From assembly GCA_963920765.1 (NCBI GenBank), contig OY987244.1, forward strand, positions 13,704,501 through 13,768,500: DNA of 64,000 bases, given 5' to 3'. Positions 26,903 to 39,260 of this stretch are shown here, in pieces. Under the pieces are notes generated by a model. It saw only the letters and a list, made by a program, of their open reading frames with translations. It did no database searches and was not told the origin of the DNA. The translations under genes and the position numbers were made by a program. Each line of letters starts with the position of its first letter. The stretch's first letter is position 1. Source of the stretch: Ulota crispa (Eukaryota; Streptophyta; Bryopsida; Orthotrichales; Orthotrichaceae).

Positions 26903-27339
26903 AGAACTGAATTGCTCATCGACTTATGAATTTTGCACTAAAATTGCCACTACATCAATATATATTTTTGCATTGAAATCCATCTCAAATTTTAGAGTTT
27001 TCGCTCAATAGAAAATGGTCTTAACAATTCATATTTGCCGATCTTTTGCTTTCACTGAAACACACTGACACACATGTCAATCTGCCAATCATCAGCCTCA
27101 CTTACATGCATACAAAACACTCTGCCAATCTCTCGCAATTTTATTCAAACAAAAAAACAACAATGACAATTAGTGACAAAAGCTAAGACATTAAGATAAA
27201 TTATCCAATTGAATTTTATTATTTAGTGGAAAATGTAAGTACAGATTTACAAGGAAACAAGTGATTTTATAAGCTTTAAGAGAGACGAAAACAAAAAACA
27301 ACTATAGAAGTTGTCTTGCATTTCAGATTATAACCATCA
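26903..27339. other. No recognisable feature
   Basis: AT-rich spacer. Confidence 0.4.
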
Positions 27340-27418
27340 TTAACCCCTAAATGCGTACGGCACCAAATTTTGGTGGATTTTACATTAGAAATCGGAACCT
27401 CAGGCATTGAGGGGTTAA
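27340..27418. mobile_element. 79-bp micro-element with piggyBac-like ends
   Basis: TTAA at 27340-27343, CCCCTAAATGCGTACGGCACC, then the palindrome CCAAATTTTGG. It ends GGCATTGAGGGG and TTAA at 27415-27418. It is an internal-deletion relative of the 641-bp element at 54396-55036, which shares CGGCACCAAATTTTGGTG. It is the shortest element in the window that retains both ends. Confidence 0.85.
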
Positions 27419-27653
27419 TTAATTCCTTATATTTCTAGTCAGGTTATCATATTCCAAATTATATTAGCAATAGTGGTGTAATTATTTAATTTCTCCTTTC
27501 ACACTACATTACAAGTTGACCTAATATTAACATAGCAACTACAAATATTGTTTTATCATAATCTAAGCTTACGTGTTTTTTACAAAGCAATTCATCAAAA
27601 AATGAGAAAAAATGCTTCTACAGATGTAGACACCAAAAATGGAGGAGACATTG

Positions 27654-28023
27654 TTAACCTTTGAAGGTCGGATGGGTGGCCATGCCTGCCCTCTACAGTG
27701 GTTTCTATAGTGGTGTGGCAGGTGCCCACCCATTAAAATTTTGTTCTATAAAGTTGCAAAAGTCAACAGTGCATGGTGCCCTCATGAAAGTTGCAAGAAG
27801 GGAAACTTGGGGCCTAACACCGTGTGTCTAAATATTATCACAATTTGCGTTACAAAAAAATATGTGCATTTCATGAGGTAAATTTTTGCCTTACATGATG
27901 GACCATGTGTTTATGGTCACTTCTGAAAAAAAAGAAGATGAAAAACAACTTTTTTCTAAATCACATGAATCTTTTTTCAAAGCTAGAGGACGTTTTTTGT
28001 CCTCCTTGACGTTTAGTGGTTAA
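27654..28023. mobile_element. piggyBac-like short element (370 bp)
   Basis: TTAA at 27654-27657 then CCTTTGAAGGTCGG. It ends CTTGACGTTTAGTGG plus TTAA at 28020-28023. It shares the internal block CATGTGTTTATGGTCACTTC with the element at 31709-32230. Confidence 0.65.
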
Positions 28024-28153
28024 GGGTCGGCCAAGGGGAGGGGTCGGTTTTGGGTGTGTCTACCTTATGGAAAATTTGGCAATACCAGAGTGTTGGGGGA
28101 CCTAATCGAGCCAGCCCCACGGCGGGGCTCCAGTTATCGAAATTGCTTATAAA

Positions 28154-28404
28154 TTAACCCCTAAGTGCCCAAGGGGCCAAAATATGGCCTCTCGGTTTTG
28201 AAAAATTTCCTTGTGTGACCGTTATAATCTTTTCAATGGTATGGCAAAAGGACGTGTCCTTTTCCCTATAGCTCCTCCGGGCCTATGTTCCTTATCAATA
28301 GATACGGTCAATTTTTGTGAATCTCTTTTAGATGATAGTTTGATTGGAATGAGTTCCAAAAGGTTTGAATTTTAGTGAACTTGTGCTGGGCGCTCAGGTG
28401 TTAA
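28154..28404. mobile_element. piggyBac-like short element (251 bp)
   Basis: TTAA at 28154-28157 then CCCCTAAGTGCCCAAGG. It ends GGGCGCTCAGGTG plus TTAA at 28401-28404. The ends are family E-like, with a shortened and diverged interior. Confidence 0.8.
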
Positions 28405-28863
28405 GAAAAGTTCGCCTCCTATTTCTCTGGACCAATCAAGCATTCCTGAGCCGCAGAAGTACGGATTCTCAATTTGATTAGCTGGGCTTTTTTGGCTTGA
28501 ATTATTAACACATGAAAACAATTGATTGCCCCCCGGCCCCCACAGTCGGCCACTAGGCCATCTTTAGCCCTAACAAAGTGGAGCAAGCACCTTGATATAA
28601 ATATATACTTATTTTAAACCTTCCATCAAATAAATTCTTATTTATATAAATTTGAAGCCAGCCATTATTACAGGGAGCATAATGTTCCAAAGGGACATGA
28701 GGCAGGCGACACTCGTCACAAAAGTACACCTGGTTTGACTCAATATACCATCTACCCGGGTTGGGGGAGAACCGGCATTTAGTGTGTTGTCAGCTGGTTG
28801 AAGTTGCAAAAAATTAGTTGAAGCTTGACAGATGAAAAATCTGCCATTTTCTTGAAAAAAACA
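28405..28863. other. No recognisable feature
   Basis: Slightly richer in GC than average, including a run of C and G near 28540. I see nothing I can name. Confidence 0.35.
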
Positions 28864-29097
28864 TTAACCCTTAAACGTTCGTAGAGCATAGTATATATGC
28901 TGATATAAAATTGTTATTTGCTGCCAATAAGAAATTTTAATTTGGGATCTTAAGTAGCTCACTAGAACAACATTGATCTATTCTCCAATTTCTTTGTTGG
29001 TCTTAACTATAATAGAGGTGTGGATCCATTCCAAATACAAGAAAAATATCTCGTATTGTACTAGTCGGACCAAGACGCTAAGATATTTAGGGGTTAA
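28864..29097. mobile_element. piggyBac-like short element (234 bp)
   Basis: TTAA at 28864-28867 then CCCTTAAACGTTCG. It ends AGATATTTAGGGG plus TTAA at 29094-29097. A half-copy in reverse lies at 36548-36658. Confidence 0.8.
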
Positions 29098-29100
29098 TTA

Positions 29101-29323
29101 AGGTAGACATACCCAATCTCGCTCACTAACCTAATGTTGCTCATATGTATGCGGGTTGTACATGTTAGAACTCAAATCTAGCCCAACTGTAGATACCTTA
29201 TTTTATGTGTCAGAGAAAATAAGATATCTACAGTTGGGCTAGATTTGAGTTCTAACATGTACAGCCCACGTCCATATGAGCGGCATTAGGTTAGTGAGTG
29301 GAATTGGGTATGTCTACCTTATA
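29101..29323. mobile_element. Family T hairpin MITE, nearly perfect palindrome (223 bp)
   Basis: The left arm AGGTAGACATACCCAATC mirrors the right arm GATTGGGTATGTCTACCT. The arms are about 95 bp, almost identical (both carry CTAGATTTGAGTTCTAACATG or its complement), with a short loop around GTGTCAGAG. TA flanks fit a Tc1/mariner-type target. The RNA from either strand would form a long hairpin. Confidence 0.85.
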
Positions 29324-30196
29324 GCAAACTACAATATAAACATAGTAAACTGTTAGGAACTAATTGATGCTTGTGAAAAATTGGTTGAAAATGAGAAACG
29401 CCAATTTTGGATGATGAAGATAAGATTATTTCATGAATACTGCCACGTACAATTTAGTAAATCCCATTGAAACATTATGATTGGTAGAGAGCTGAAAATT
29501 GGGAGTTGTACAACTAGGTTTACTCCACATATGTGTATGTATGACCACAACGAAAAATCTTGATTTTTCATCTGTCAAAAATGTAAGAGTTTGGATATCT
29601 ACCTTCAAGAGATTGTATTTTGAAACTTTGAATTCATATTTGGATTTGGAGAACCATTTGGACAAGAATAAAACTGATCAACTTCAACAGACGAGGCAGA
29701 TTATCATTTTTATCCTTGTTAGTAAATTTTTTTTGAGATTTTCCACCTTGGCCTTGCAAACATATAAGTTATGTGCGATACATTGAGCCGTTGAGCCAAG
29801 TTGTACACCTTCATGCTAGGGCTGTAGGCCAAAGTAGCCGATTTGAGCCACGCGCTAAAAGTACTTCAAAATTAAATTTTTGGTAAGTGCGAGGCTGGCC
29901 TTTATATTTCCCAAATTTCTTCTCTTCCTTCCAGTGGTCTCGCGGTGAAAAAAATTAGAGTTTTTACTTAGGAGAAAATGCTAAAGTCTATAAATTTACC
30001 ATGGGAAGTTGAATTTGGAAAATTTGAATTCATATTTGAATTCAAAAACCCTCAACTAGTCTATTTTGGTTAAGTTTGGTAAAAATGAATAACTACAAAA
30101 CATGGACAATTTTTTGTTTTTTTATTGTTAGCAGAAAAATTGAGCCTTTTCCATGCTAGGGTCCACGTTTAGAGAAAGAGGGATTTGAAGAAATAC
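29324..30196. other. No recognisable feature
   Basis: A 95-codon plus frame (29499-29786) is open, but I recognise no motif and it overlaps an opposite-strand frame. Confidence 0.35.
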
Positions 30197-30692
30197 ATTA
30201 TAGGATGTTTGAGCTCAAGAGAAGGCCCTTATGGGAAGCGGTTGGAGGGGTCAAACGTATTAAAATTTAGTGTCCTTTTTCATATCATATAAGACTAATT
30301 CCCTATATTTGCTTGCAACTTGTACTTTGTAAGGACAATAAGGAGGGATGGGAGTAGGTGAGTTCCAATCATGCATGAGTAAATTAGCCATATTGTACCC
30401 ACTTGAGCTTACCATGCATACCATTTAAGTTTGTTAAAAATAAAAAAACAACTTCTTTAATTACCAATGACCAAAATGGTACACACTAGAGGTCCTTGCA
30501 TTTATCATTGTCATGTTGTAATATTGTTTTGCATCATCAAATCCTTTTGTCATGTAGCATGGTACATTTGAGTACTTCACACAAGGTAGAGACCCTTGTG
30601 TAGGTACCTTACCTATGCTTCTCCTACCTAAACATATTTGGAAGTGTGTCAAGATTGGAAGGCCTTCTCTTGAGCTCAAATATCCTCTAATG
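30197..30692. mobile_element. MITE with CATTATAGGAT ends (about 496 bp)
   Basis: The left terminus CATTATAGGATGTTTGAGC, followed by TCAAGAGAAGGCC, is inverted at the right as GGCCTTCTCTTGA and GCTCAAATATCCTCTAATG. The TIRs are at least 30 bp. The interior has no ORF of note. Superfamily unclear. Confidence 0.7.
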
Positions 30693-30806
30693 TGGAGGTG
30701 AGCCTTGCGCTCTTACTCAAGAACTCAACTTCAAATTGTTTCTAATGCTCAACTTGGTCTTAATCAAATGAAGAAGTAAATGAAGAAGTAGATTAAGTTT
30801 TTAGAG

Positions 30807-31122
30807 TAAGGTGGGAGCACCCATAAGCTTCCGTGTCCCCATAACTGTCACCTCTGAAATCTTGGAAAATCTGTGGAAATGAATAGATGTAATTACAAAG
30901 ATGTACAACATGTGAACATGAAATCTTGGAAGCAGTTATGGGTACAATGGCAGTTTACTCTTTAAAAATTCACAACTTATTCTCAGAGTATCCAAATAAT
31001 ACATTCAAAAGTACAAACTTATTTTTTTTCTGTTCCTAATAGGATCCTATAATTTGCTAGTTGTTTATTAATAGTTGTCATGTTCAAAACCCTTAGTTTG
31101 ACGTTTATGGGTGCTCCTACCT
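30807..31122. mobile_element. Family T MITE (about 316 bp)
   Basis: TA, AGGTGGGAGCACCCATAAGC, then at the right GTTTATGGGTGCTCCTACCT and TA. The termini match those of the 39261-39894 element. An internal inverted pair, CATAACTG/CAGTTATG, is also present. TA flanks suggest a Tc1/mariner-type target. Confidence 0.8.
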
Positions 31123-31136
31123 TATTGGGAGACAAC

Positions 31137-31247
31137 CATTGTGCTATAGGTTCCATGCATTGAGCTATAGGTTCCATGCATTGTGCTATAGGTTCCATGC
31201 ATTGAGCTATAGGTTCCATGCATTGTGCTATAGGTTCCATGCATTGT
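31137..31247. repeat. 21-bp tandem repeat x 5
   Basis: The unit is GCTATAGGTTCCATGCATTG plus one base. The variable position alternates T, A, T, A, T (TTGTG versus TTGAG), giving a 42-bp higher-order unit. Because the period is a multiple of 3, both strands show repetitive open frames that are not genes. Confidence 0.97.
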
Positions 31248-31708
31248 TCTACTCAGAATATCCTCTCCACCATTCAAGAGTAGCAGTATGCAGTCAACCA
31301 TATGTAGAGGGCTTAGAATTGCCAATTCAAAACAAAACAACAAGATAAGTGCTTAATTTGAATTCATGTAATTTTACATAAAGAAGTAAGTGCTTCTACT
31401 TGTCTTTTACAAAAAAGCTATTTTGGAACGCCCTTTTGTTGGTGTGGCACTATGGCCCAACCTTCATCCAATAACATGAATTTCAATAAAATGAATTGTT
31501 CTATGGAAAATGGAATATAAAATTTTGACTTTGAGAAAAAAAGAATTCTGTATTTTGTAAATACTATAGTAAAATATTCTTTGCATATAATCTAGAGAAT
31601 TGAGAAAACGCAATATTCACAAATAATTGAAAAAAGAAACTATGGTTTCATTTTCAATCAAATTTTCTTTGCCTCCATTTTTCATGGGTTTTCTATTTTT
31701 GACAAAGG

Positions 31709-32230
31709 TTAACATTCTAAGTCCGCAAGTCCCAAATCTGTATTCACTTTGACTCTAGATATGCCTCTCAGGTACTACTGGTAGCACTATTTGGAAAATT
31801 TGTCCAAAAAAAGGGAGACTTTGTTTCAAGAATTGAATTTATGTAGCAAGAACAAACTCACAACTTGGTACTTAATCCTTAAACATCGGTCTCATTCCTG
31901 TGGTCAACTTGCTACAGTAACTTCTACAGTGTTTTTCAAGAATTTTAGAATTATGATTGATGTAACAAGTGTCCCACTAGCTGCAAAAGTGAATAATGAA
32001 AGCTGACCTCACAAAAAATGTAGGAAAGGCAATTTGGACCTTCTCACAATTTGGATTGTCTAAAAATATGAGTGTATTTGATGAAATTATATTTTGCCTT
32101 CCATGATGGAGCATGTGTTTATGATCACTTCTGGGAAAAAATCAGATGAAAATCTGCTTTCTTCTACCATACATAATGAATTTTCCGAGGCAATAGACAA
32201 AAAGTGTCCTTCTAGATGTTTAGGGGTTAA
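31709..32230. mobile_element. piggyBac-like short element (522 bp)
   Basis: TTAA at 31709-31712 then CATTCTAAGTCCG. It ends TAGATGTTTAGGGG plus TTAA at 32227-32230. The right half resembles the 27654-28023 element around CATGTGTTTATGATCACTTC. The left end is only weakly CCC-like. Confidence 0.5.
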
Positions 32231-32327
32231 GAGCCAAGTTCCATCAATTGTTATGCATAAGATTTTCATAACTTGTTTTCCCCTTTAGTAAAGCCAAATA
32301 AAATTTGGAAATTGGTGTGTTGAATTA

Positions 32328-34108
32328 AGGGGCAATTTACACTGTCCCACGTTCCATGGAAATCTCAAAATTTCAGTAGTGTGGAGCTAGAAGTTGGGCC
32401 TTTACGCTTCACACTACATCTTGGGTCCCAAGCAGGGTTTTCTTTTTGGTATTCTGTCCAATGGCTGTGTGGCATTTTTTGAAAATGGTTTGTAGCTTGC
32501 GGGTTTCATCTCTATTTTGGTTGGAGTTGAAGTGGCACCTATGCATGAGTTTTTGCAGCATCATGGAATTTTTTTTGCAAGAAAAAAGCATTCATTGGTC
32601 TTTTAAAAAAATAATCCAAATAACCATTGACATTACCTAATTATTTGCATGGAATTGGAGTAGGCAACACCTCAAATAATTTTAAAATGATGGCATCAAT
32701 CTTCAATTTGATAATAATTTAATGAAAGACTAGGATGCAATGCAATTTTCATTATTACCGTCTTGCATTTTTTGATAATTTTCCCCTTTTTTTTCTTCTT
32801 CTATAGGCTTGAAGCTCACTTTTTTTTTTTGAGGCAATTGGGCCTTAACCCCTAAAGAACTGAGCTCTTTTTTTTTGCAAAAGTCAACAAAAACTGCTAC
32901 TTCTAGGGCAAAGAGTAGAAAGGTAGAAAAAATGTTTTTTTCAAAAATTCAACCTAAGGATTTTGCCCTAAATTACAAGAGGTACTTGTTGGAAAAAAAC
33001 CAGCTCTTTTTAGATGGAGAGGAGTGAGATATTGACATTTAAAGTGAAAAAAAAAGTGTTTTCCTTCTTGCCCAAAAATTTCAAAAGCCTTTGGCAATTT
33101 GACCGCTTCTAAACTAAAAAAATTGCTCTACCCAAAGTTGAGCTTTATACATTTTCCAGGTAGAAGACCAAGTTAGGTAAGTGTGGGAGAATTTTCAAAT
33201 GAATAAGAGGTGTGAATCATATTTTGTAAAATCTTGCAATGCCATAAGGTCATGAAATTTGCATATACATGTACTAGGAAAAATTGGAGAATTTATGTAA
33301 AATTCAAAAATCTGAGTTACTTTGATCCAAATGGTGAAAACCAAGTAATCTTAATCTACTCCAACTTGGAAAAATAAATAAAAAAACAAATACACAAAGA
33401 ACTCAAAAAATTAAAGCACCAAATTTTACAAGGGGCAAAAGGAATGGAGGTTTGGGGGTCCATACCTACCCGCAAACTAAAACTTCTCATAACTCTCATC
33501 TCATTAATCAATATTGAATGATTAAAAGCTTCCCACATATATGTAGGTGTAAAGAACCAATTTTAGAAATTTATTTCAAACAAACACATTGTTTAAAAAA
33601 GTTTTAGGATTCCGTGCCCTCCCCCATTTTCCAAATATTCATGCATAAATTCTTCAATAAATGTTGGAATGAAGAAAAAAATTAGATGCCCACATAGATC
33701 TTTGAATTCTCAACCTTCAATAAAAGTTTCAAAAATCACACAAGGTAGTTTAGCCATAGGTACATGCCCAAATGGCTAAGTTCCTACTTATCCCCCAAGG
33801 GAACAATAGTCCTTTAGGAGTTAAATTGCCCAAAAAAAACCCTGGTCCCAAGTCTTGGTTACTTACATGGTAACATTTTTTGAAAATTTTGTTGCCATAG
33901 AAGGTGGGACTTTACTCAAGGTTTGGGTCAACCATTTTGCTAGACCCAACTTATAGTCAAAGTCCCACCAATATTTTTGCATAAAATATTCAAGACTTTT
34001 TTTGATACTCATTTTTGACATTTAACCCTTAATAACCCAACAAAGCTAGAATCTCACTTTGTAGTGGGACTTGTTATGATGGGACGTGGGACAGTGTGAA
34101 TTGATCCT
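32328..34108. mobile_element. Family K MITE, split by family A
   Basis: The left end AGGGGCAATTTACACTGTCC is the inverse of the right end GGACAGTGTGAATTGATCCT. Without the 980-bp family A insertion it is about 800 bp. The 2836-3108 fragment shares its left part and the segment just right of the insertion. Confidence 0.7.
32845..33824 (+). mobile_element. Family A piggyBac-like element inside K (980 bp)
   Basis: TTAA at 32845-32848 then CCCCTAAAGAACTGAGC. It ends AGTCCTTTAGGAG plus TTAA at 33821-33824. It is full-length, colinear with the other A copies, and has no coding capacity. TTAA flanks lie inside the host K element. Confidence 0.87.
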
Positions 34109-36547
34109 AGGACTTGGAGAGTTAGTCACTAAGTTAAGCATAGTGTGAACTCGAGTGTGAACTATGAATTGCCTCCCTAAAACTTTCTTATCTACTAGCA
34201 ACATATCCAATAGTCATATTCATTTTGTATTCAAAAATTGGTGCCATCAAGTTATGTATTGTAACAAAGACGCTACATTTAACTAATATGGACTATTTAT
34301 GCAAACATGAACTTTGTGTGTTTTTGACCATGGAGGATTTCTCAATATAAGTTACTGCGTGTTTTTTGAATTTGACATATCTCTATGTAATTTGCAAGTA
34401 TCTCCAACACTCTGGTGGTACCATGTAGTGTTTTACAAATCAAAACAATTTTAAGGTTGTTACTTATGGACTTTGAAAAGTTAGTTTTAATTAAATGTGG
34501 CATTAAGTCATTGTCTTAACAAAGATACTCCCAGAGTACTGAAGACTACATTATTTTAAACCACAACATGATAGTGCTAAGTGCTACCTTATGGCGGTAG
34601 ATACCAGTTGGTGCAATCAACATCAATTTCAATGTATACTACAGTAGTACTTTAGCATGATTTAAGTCAAGCAACGTAAATGTTAGATCTATGCCTTTCC
34701 TAAATTTGAAATAAAACTAAACAAGTGTGAAGATTATGTTATTACTTTTGACATATGATTATTGTCAATTCAACAAATTTGAAGTCAATTTTTCTTTATA
34801 ATCTCTGACCATGCAAACGTCTATGACATAACATTGGTTGTTATCTAGTACGTTGTTTACACACCTACGATAAATAGAGTGAAAAGTGGAGTTATACTAA
34901 ATGTGATTGATGCTCTAAGGCTGAAGTACTTGCAATACTTCTAATTTCACTATCCATTTCAATTGTAAAATCTTGATGCCATCATGTAATGTGTTGTAGG
35001 TAAATCACAGTCAAAATATAGATACTCCCAAAGCTGGGTACATTAGTTTAACCACAACAGTAGTGGTAATTGAGATGCAACTTTGTGATGGTGCAGTAGC
35101 AATTGGTGCACTGCAATCTTTCTGTATAATAGATAATCATGCAAAAGTTTACAACACAATATTCAGTAATTTGAAAAATAATCAAAGTTTGGGATTTTTG
35201 AATTTTATACCCTTGAAACAATGTTCAATGTGGTTGTTACTTTGGACGAAACCTCGCTATTGGACAATACAAGTGGATGCACAAAATGGATGGCACACAT
35301 GGACACATCTGTCCACTTTTGTTTTTAAGGGCGTTTTTAAAAAATTTGACCTAAAAAAGAATAATCAAATTACTTTTTTTCATATTTAGTATGTAATATG
35401 GCTTTAAATCCACACTTGACTTCATATTAGCAACAATCATCGTCAACAACATGTACGACGTAATTTTTATTTTTATTTTTCATCATTTCTTGAAAACCAT
35501 GGTATTCAATACCTTTGAACAAATATGAGCTCAATTGGGCACCAGGCGGATGGGCAAGCGAACAGTCAATCAATCCAATGTGACAACCATGGTATTCAAT
35601 ATTCCATTAAGGATGTAAAAAATCAAAAGTCCCAAAATTAGGATTTTTCCAAATTAATGAGTATCTTTTAGTATGACAAAGTATTGGTTCCTACTTCCCA
35701 TTATCCCATGTATCAATTTAGGGACAATATTGTTGAAAAGCCCAAAATAAACAGAATGAAGAGTGTGGAAACACCAATAGTCCAGTACAGTAAATATGAA
35801 TGAAGCTGCAGGTACTGATCAGCAGGGAAGGACAAGGAAAGTGGGGGGATACTAGGAACAAGTCATGACAAACCATTTATGTAATTAGGTGATTGGTACT
35901 TCTTGTACATCTTTTACAGCGCTGATCAGTATAATTTTTTTTTTTTGCTGTTCTCTCGTCCGGCACCCCCAGCACCGGCTACGGCCTGAAATTCAGCCGG
36001 TTGAGTCCCTGACGTACTCGGCAACGCAGGAGACACATCCCTGGAGCTGCGGAAGGCGTGCTTGTCATGTCATGCTCATGGCCTCTTACCCATACATGAT
36101 ACATTGCACTAGTGGCACAGCGAAACTCTCCGCAGTCGTAGCACCAATAATAAAAACTACAATAATAATACTAAAGAGAATTTAGTAATAATAGCATCAC
36201 AACAATAGTAGTGATAACAGCAATAATAACAGTAAATAATAAGAACAATTCTGACCCTGGTCAATCCAAGTTTCCGTCTCATGAAAGGGACTCAGTAAAT
36301 GTACGCTAAGCATCTTCAAGGGTACATACAGTAATGAAAAGTGCGCAATCCTGTTCTTAGAAATTCCAGACGTACTGTCACCAACTGCCAGGCCCTTCTG
36401 TGCATTGACGGAATTTCTAGAAGGGAGACCAGTTCTCACTTCTCATCAAGGTAGCGTTGTAATCGTGCTCAATGGTTGTTTGCACTTTGCAATGACTCAC
36501 TGGTGCAAGTGGGTCTAGGAATTTATACCATTTTTTTTACCTTTCGG
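34109..36547. other. No recognisable gene; low-copy sequence
   Basis: The phrase ACCATGGTATTCAATA occurs twice (about 35498 and 35587). A GC-richer patch at 35930-36140 is followed by AAT/ATA-rich low complexity to 36240. The 108-codon (35063-35389) and 98-codon (35889-36185) plus frames show no motif I recognise. Confidence 0.35.
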
Positions 36548-36658
36548 TTCTAGTGAGCTAGTCAAGATCCCATATTAAAATTTTTTATTGGTAGCAAATG
36601 TTGGTTATATGGCAGCTTATTTACTATGTAATATGTAGAGTGGTCTTTTAAGGGTTAA
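36548..36658 (-). mobile_element. Half-copy of the 28.86-kb piggyBac-like element
   Basis: The sequence TCTAGTGAGCTAGTCAAGATC through CTTTTAAGGG and TTAA (36655-36658) is the inverse of the left half of 28864-29097. The other terminus is absent. Confidence 0.65.
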
Positions 36659-37781
36659 CCCCAAAGAGTACTTGACCGGTAAGTGCACGGTCGAGGTGAA
36701 CTGACCTCCCACTACCCCCGCCTGGATGAGTGGGGCCTCAAACCTTGTCTACTGCTCATCCATGTTTTTGGACTTGGCCACCTAGGTGGAATAGCTCCGC
36801 AATTTTCTTCATAGACAAGGGTAAAATAATTTAACCCTTGTTTTGGTCTTGTTCTATGGTATCCTCTTTTGCAGTTCTATACTAACAAACCAATCTGAAC
36901 CAAGACGTCCACAGCTACTAGACAAAATGATAAGCATTCTCATTGGTCAATCCCAAGGTTTTGTCAATAGAGCATTCATACTAGAGGGGACGCCCAACTT
37001 GAGAATGAGACCATGTCATCAACCACTCCGGCCAAAATTGAAGAAAAGTTCACTTGGAATGGACAAGATTTGACCTCAATTCTTGTCCACTGGACAAAAC
37101 ACTCCTCCTCACTTTATGTGAGGTAAAGACAAAATCATGTCAAGTGAGAATAGAAGGAATAAAAGTACACCTCCATTGAACGTCTGGTGCCCAGTGTGAA
37201 ACCATTCATCAAACAGACAAGTTCATGATAACATGATGGCAATTATCTCTCCAAATTCCATTGGATGAAACATTGGACTAGGGCTTTTGTACAATGACTC
37301 TAGATGTCCTAGTCTGAACAAGATTTAAGAGCCTTCTTCCATCCATTTTTAGGTCAAAAACCCTAAAAATGCCCTAAACCCACAAAGCACATACATGCTC
37401 ATTTGTGCTGTCCTTTTTGTGCATTTGCATGTGCTATGTGACAGCCAAAACTTGCATGCAATAACAACCATGATTGTAGAATTTGTAGGTGAAGTATCTT
37501 CAAATCAAAAATGTTAATTTTTGCATTCCACACTTCCATGTGGATTGTAGAAGAAGGTGGAACATGTTTAGAGGTCATGCGCCCTTCTCCCACCCTTTCA
37601 CGTGTCACAAAGCTTACACGTCCCTAATTGGTAATAAGAGGTTCTAGGCTTCACAAATCACAAGTCAAGCCATTACAAGTAAACAAGTGAATAACGTCAC
37701 CAATCATTGGTTGAAACAAGAATGAAAAATATAGGAGCTCAAAAACAACCAATGCATTGGCCAGAAGTCCTTGAGCCACAT
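36659..37781. other. No recognisable feature
   Basis: Mixed-composition sequence. The short frames at 36843-37073 (plus) and 37399-37608 (minus) have no evident domain. Confidence 0.35.
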
Positions 37782-38075
37782 TAGAGCATCTCCACTGGTC
37801 TGGGCTCTCTTAAAGTTTTCCATTTGTTTTGGCTGGTCCTCAAGTCCCTTAATCTCCATCTAGGCTTTTTAAAAAGGTGACCTTGCACTCCAACACACCC
37901 CATAAATAATTGGTTGATCACTTATTAAGGAAAGTAGAGAATAAAGTTCACTAACTTAGGATGAATAGTGTCTTGAAGGGCTTGTAGGACAAAGTGTCTT
38001 GAGAGGGTTTTGAGAGGGGCTTCAACACTTTTCATCCACTTTGAACGTGTTTGAACTACCGGTAGAGATGCCCTT
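37782..38075. mobile_element. PIF/Harbinger-like (Tourist-type) MITE
   Basis: TTA, GAGCATCTCCACTGGT, then at the right ACCGGTAGAGATGCCC and TTA. A TTA target duplication with G-rich TIRs is typical of PIF/Harbinger MITEs. Size is about 290 bp, with no ORF of its own. The element at 859-1004 has related ends. Confidence 0.75.
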
Positions 38076-38124
38076 AACTGTGTAGGTCTGTAGCTGCTTC
38101 TATACGCATCAATCATAGATAACG

Positions 38125-38376
38125 TCATATTAGATAAATTGGGAAAAAAAGGGTACCATTTTGTACTCCACTTTAAATCCAAAAAGTTACTTCAAACTAG
38201 ATTCAAGAGTATCGGATTTAGTTTGAGCCAGAAAGATTTTTTCCCTCACAAATTCCTCCTCTCAAGTAAGGGCATGTGTACCAAAAAAAAACCAGTAGAG
38301 CTCGGTTTGGGATGATCACCCCAAACCTTCAGAAGTCCCAAAATGAACGTGTTGACCCAATTTAACGAATATGGTC
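38125..38376. mobile_element. Family D MITE, diverged
   Basis: Starts CATATTAGATAAATTGGG and ends CCCAATTTAACGAATATGG, with an inner GATGATCACC block. It matches the better-preserved family D copy at 39911-40156 in inverted orientation. Confidence 0.65.
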
Positions 38377-39258
38377 ATTATGGTGTTAAATCTTTATTTC
38401 TTCTATCGCTCATGCCAATCACCTACCTCACATGGAAACACCAAAATAGGCTCTAAGTTAAAATCTCTGAATCCAATGAGAATTCAAAATTTTCAAATTC
38501 AATGTCCTAATGGTAAATTTCCAAATTCTCACAAATCACAATTTTTGAAATGTGAAAAGATGGAGTTTTTTTTCATCTTGGCCCCACAGACTCAGACATC
38601 ACTTGACCAATGTCCTTGCCGGCTAGCCATTCATCCAGACAGGGACAATGAGGGGGTCAGTTGACTCAGTTCACCTTGGCCGTAAGATAACTAATAAGAG
38701 TGCCAGCGTCCATAATGTGGTGGATGAATGATTTCAAACGCTTCGTGGGAGTTGCCAGAAACAAATGAAGTACATTCAAGTAATGGCAAGTAACTATGCT
38801 TAGAAAGCAGCTTTTGTATATTTTCCAAGCATGTGACGATTTTTTATCATTGGGTGCTTCATGGTTTTTTTGTGCAAGATTCTGGTCAGTTGATGACTTG
38901 ATGTAGAGATGGAATGAAGAAATCAATGTGCAAAATGAAGACCTTGTTTCTGGAATCCTTTTATTAGTTTGCCTTGAAAGCTCCAGATGTATACGGCACC
39001 CCTTCCCCTGCCCCCCGCACACTTAGCGGTTAACAACATTGTTAACAGTAGCCAGAAATGGCCGCACTTGCGTTACTCAACAGTGAGTGTAAACAACTCG
39101 TCAGTTACCAGCTGGTTCTCTGATTTTGTCAAATTCCGGGGTGCGGGTACAGCACTACAGTGTGTCCATCCAATGAAGCGATATATCCGGTGGCTACAGA
39201 TAAAAATTAAAAACCTAGCAACAAGGGTGTGGGTACTGCTTGGGAAGAGGCTTTGCTA
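38377..39258. other. No recognisable gene
   Basis: A 118-codon minus frame (38666-39022) and a 102-codon plus frame (38987-39295) are open. Neither shows a motif I recognise, and the second runs into a MITE. Confidence 0.3.
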
Positions 39259-39260
39259 TA

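Noticed and set aside
31137-31247. Possible CRISPR-like array
   Set aside because: Units are contiguous without unique spacers, and the context is a plant nuclear genome.
31019-31348. Repetitive frames encoding MEPIAQC- or CYRFHAL-like repeats
   Set aside because: They are translations of a 21-bp tandem repeat whose period is a multiple of 3, with unrelated sequence on either side.
32845-33824. Family A elements as LTR retrotransposon solo LTRs
   Set aside because: They end in CCCC/GGGG inverted repeats with TTAA flanks, not TG...CA with 4-6-bp variable duplications, and lack LTR signals.
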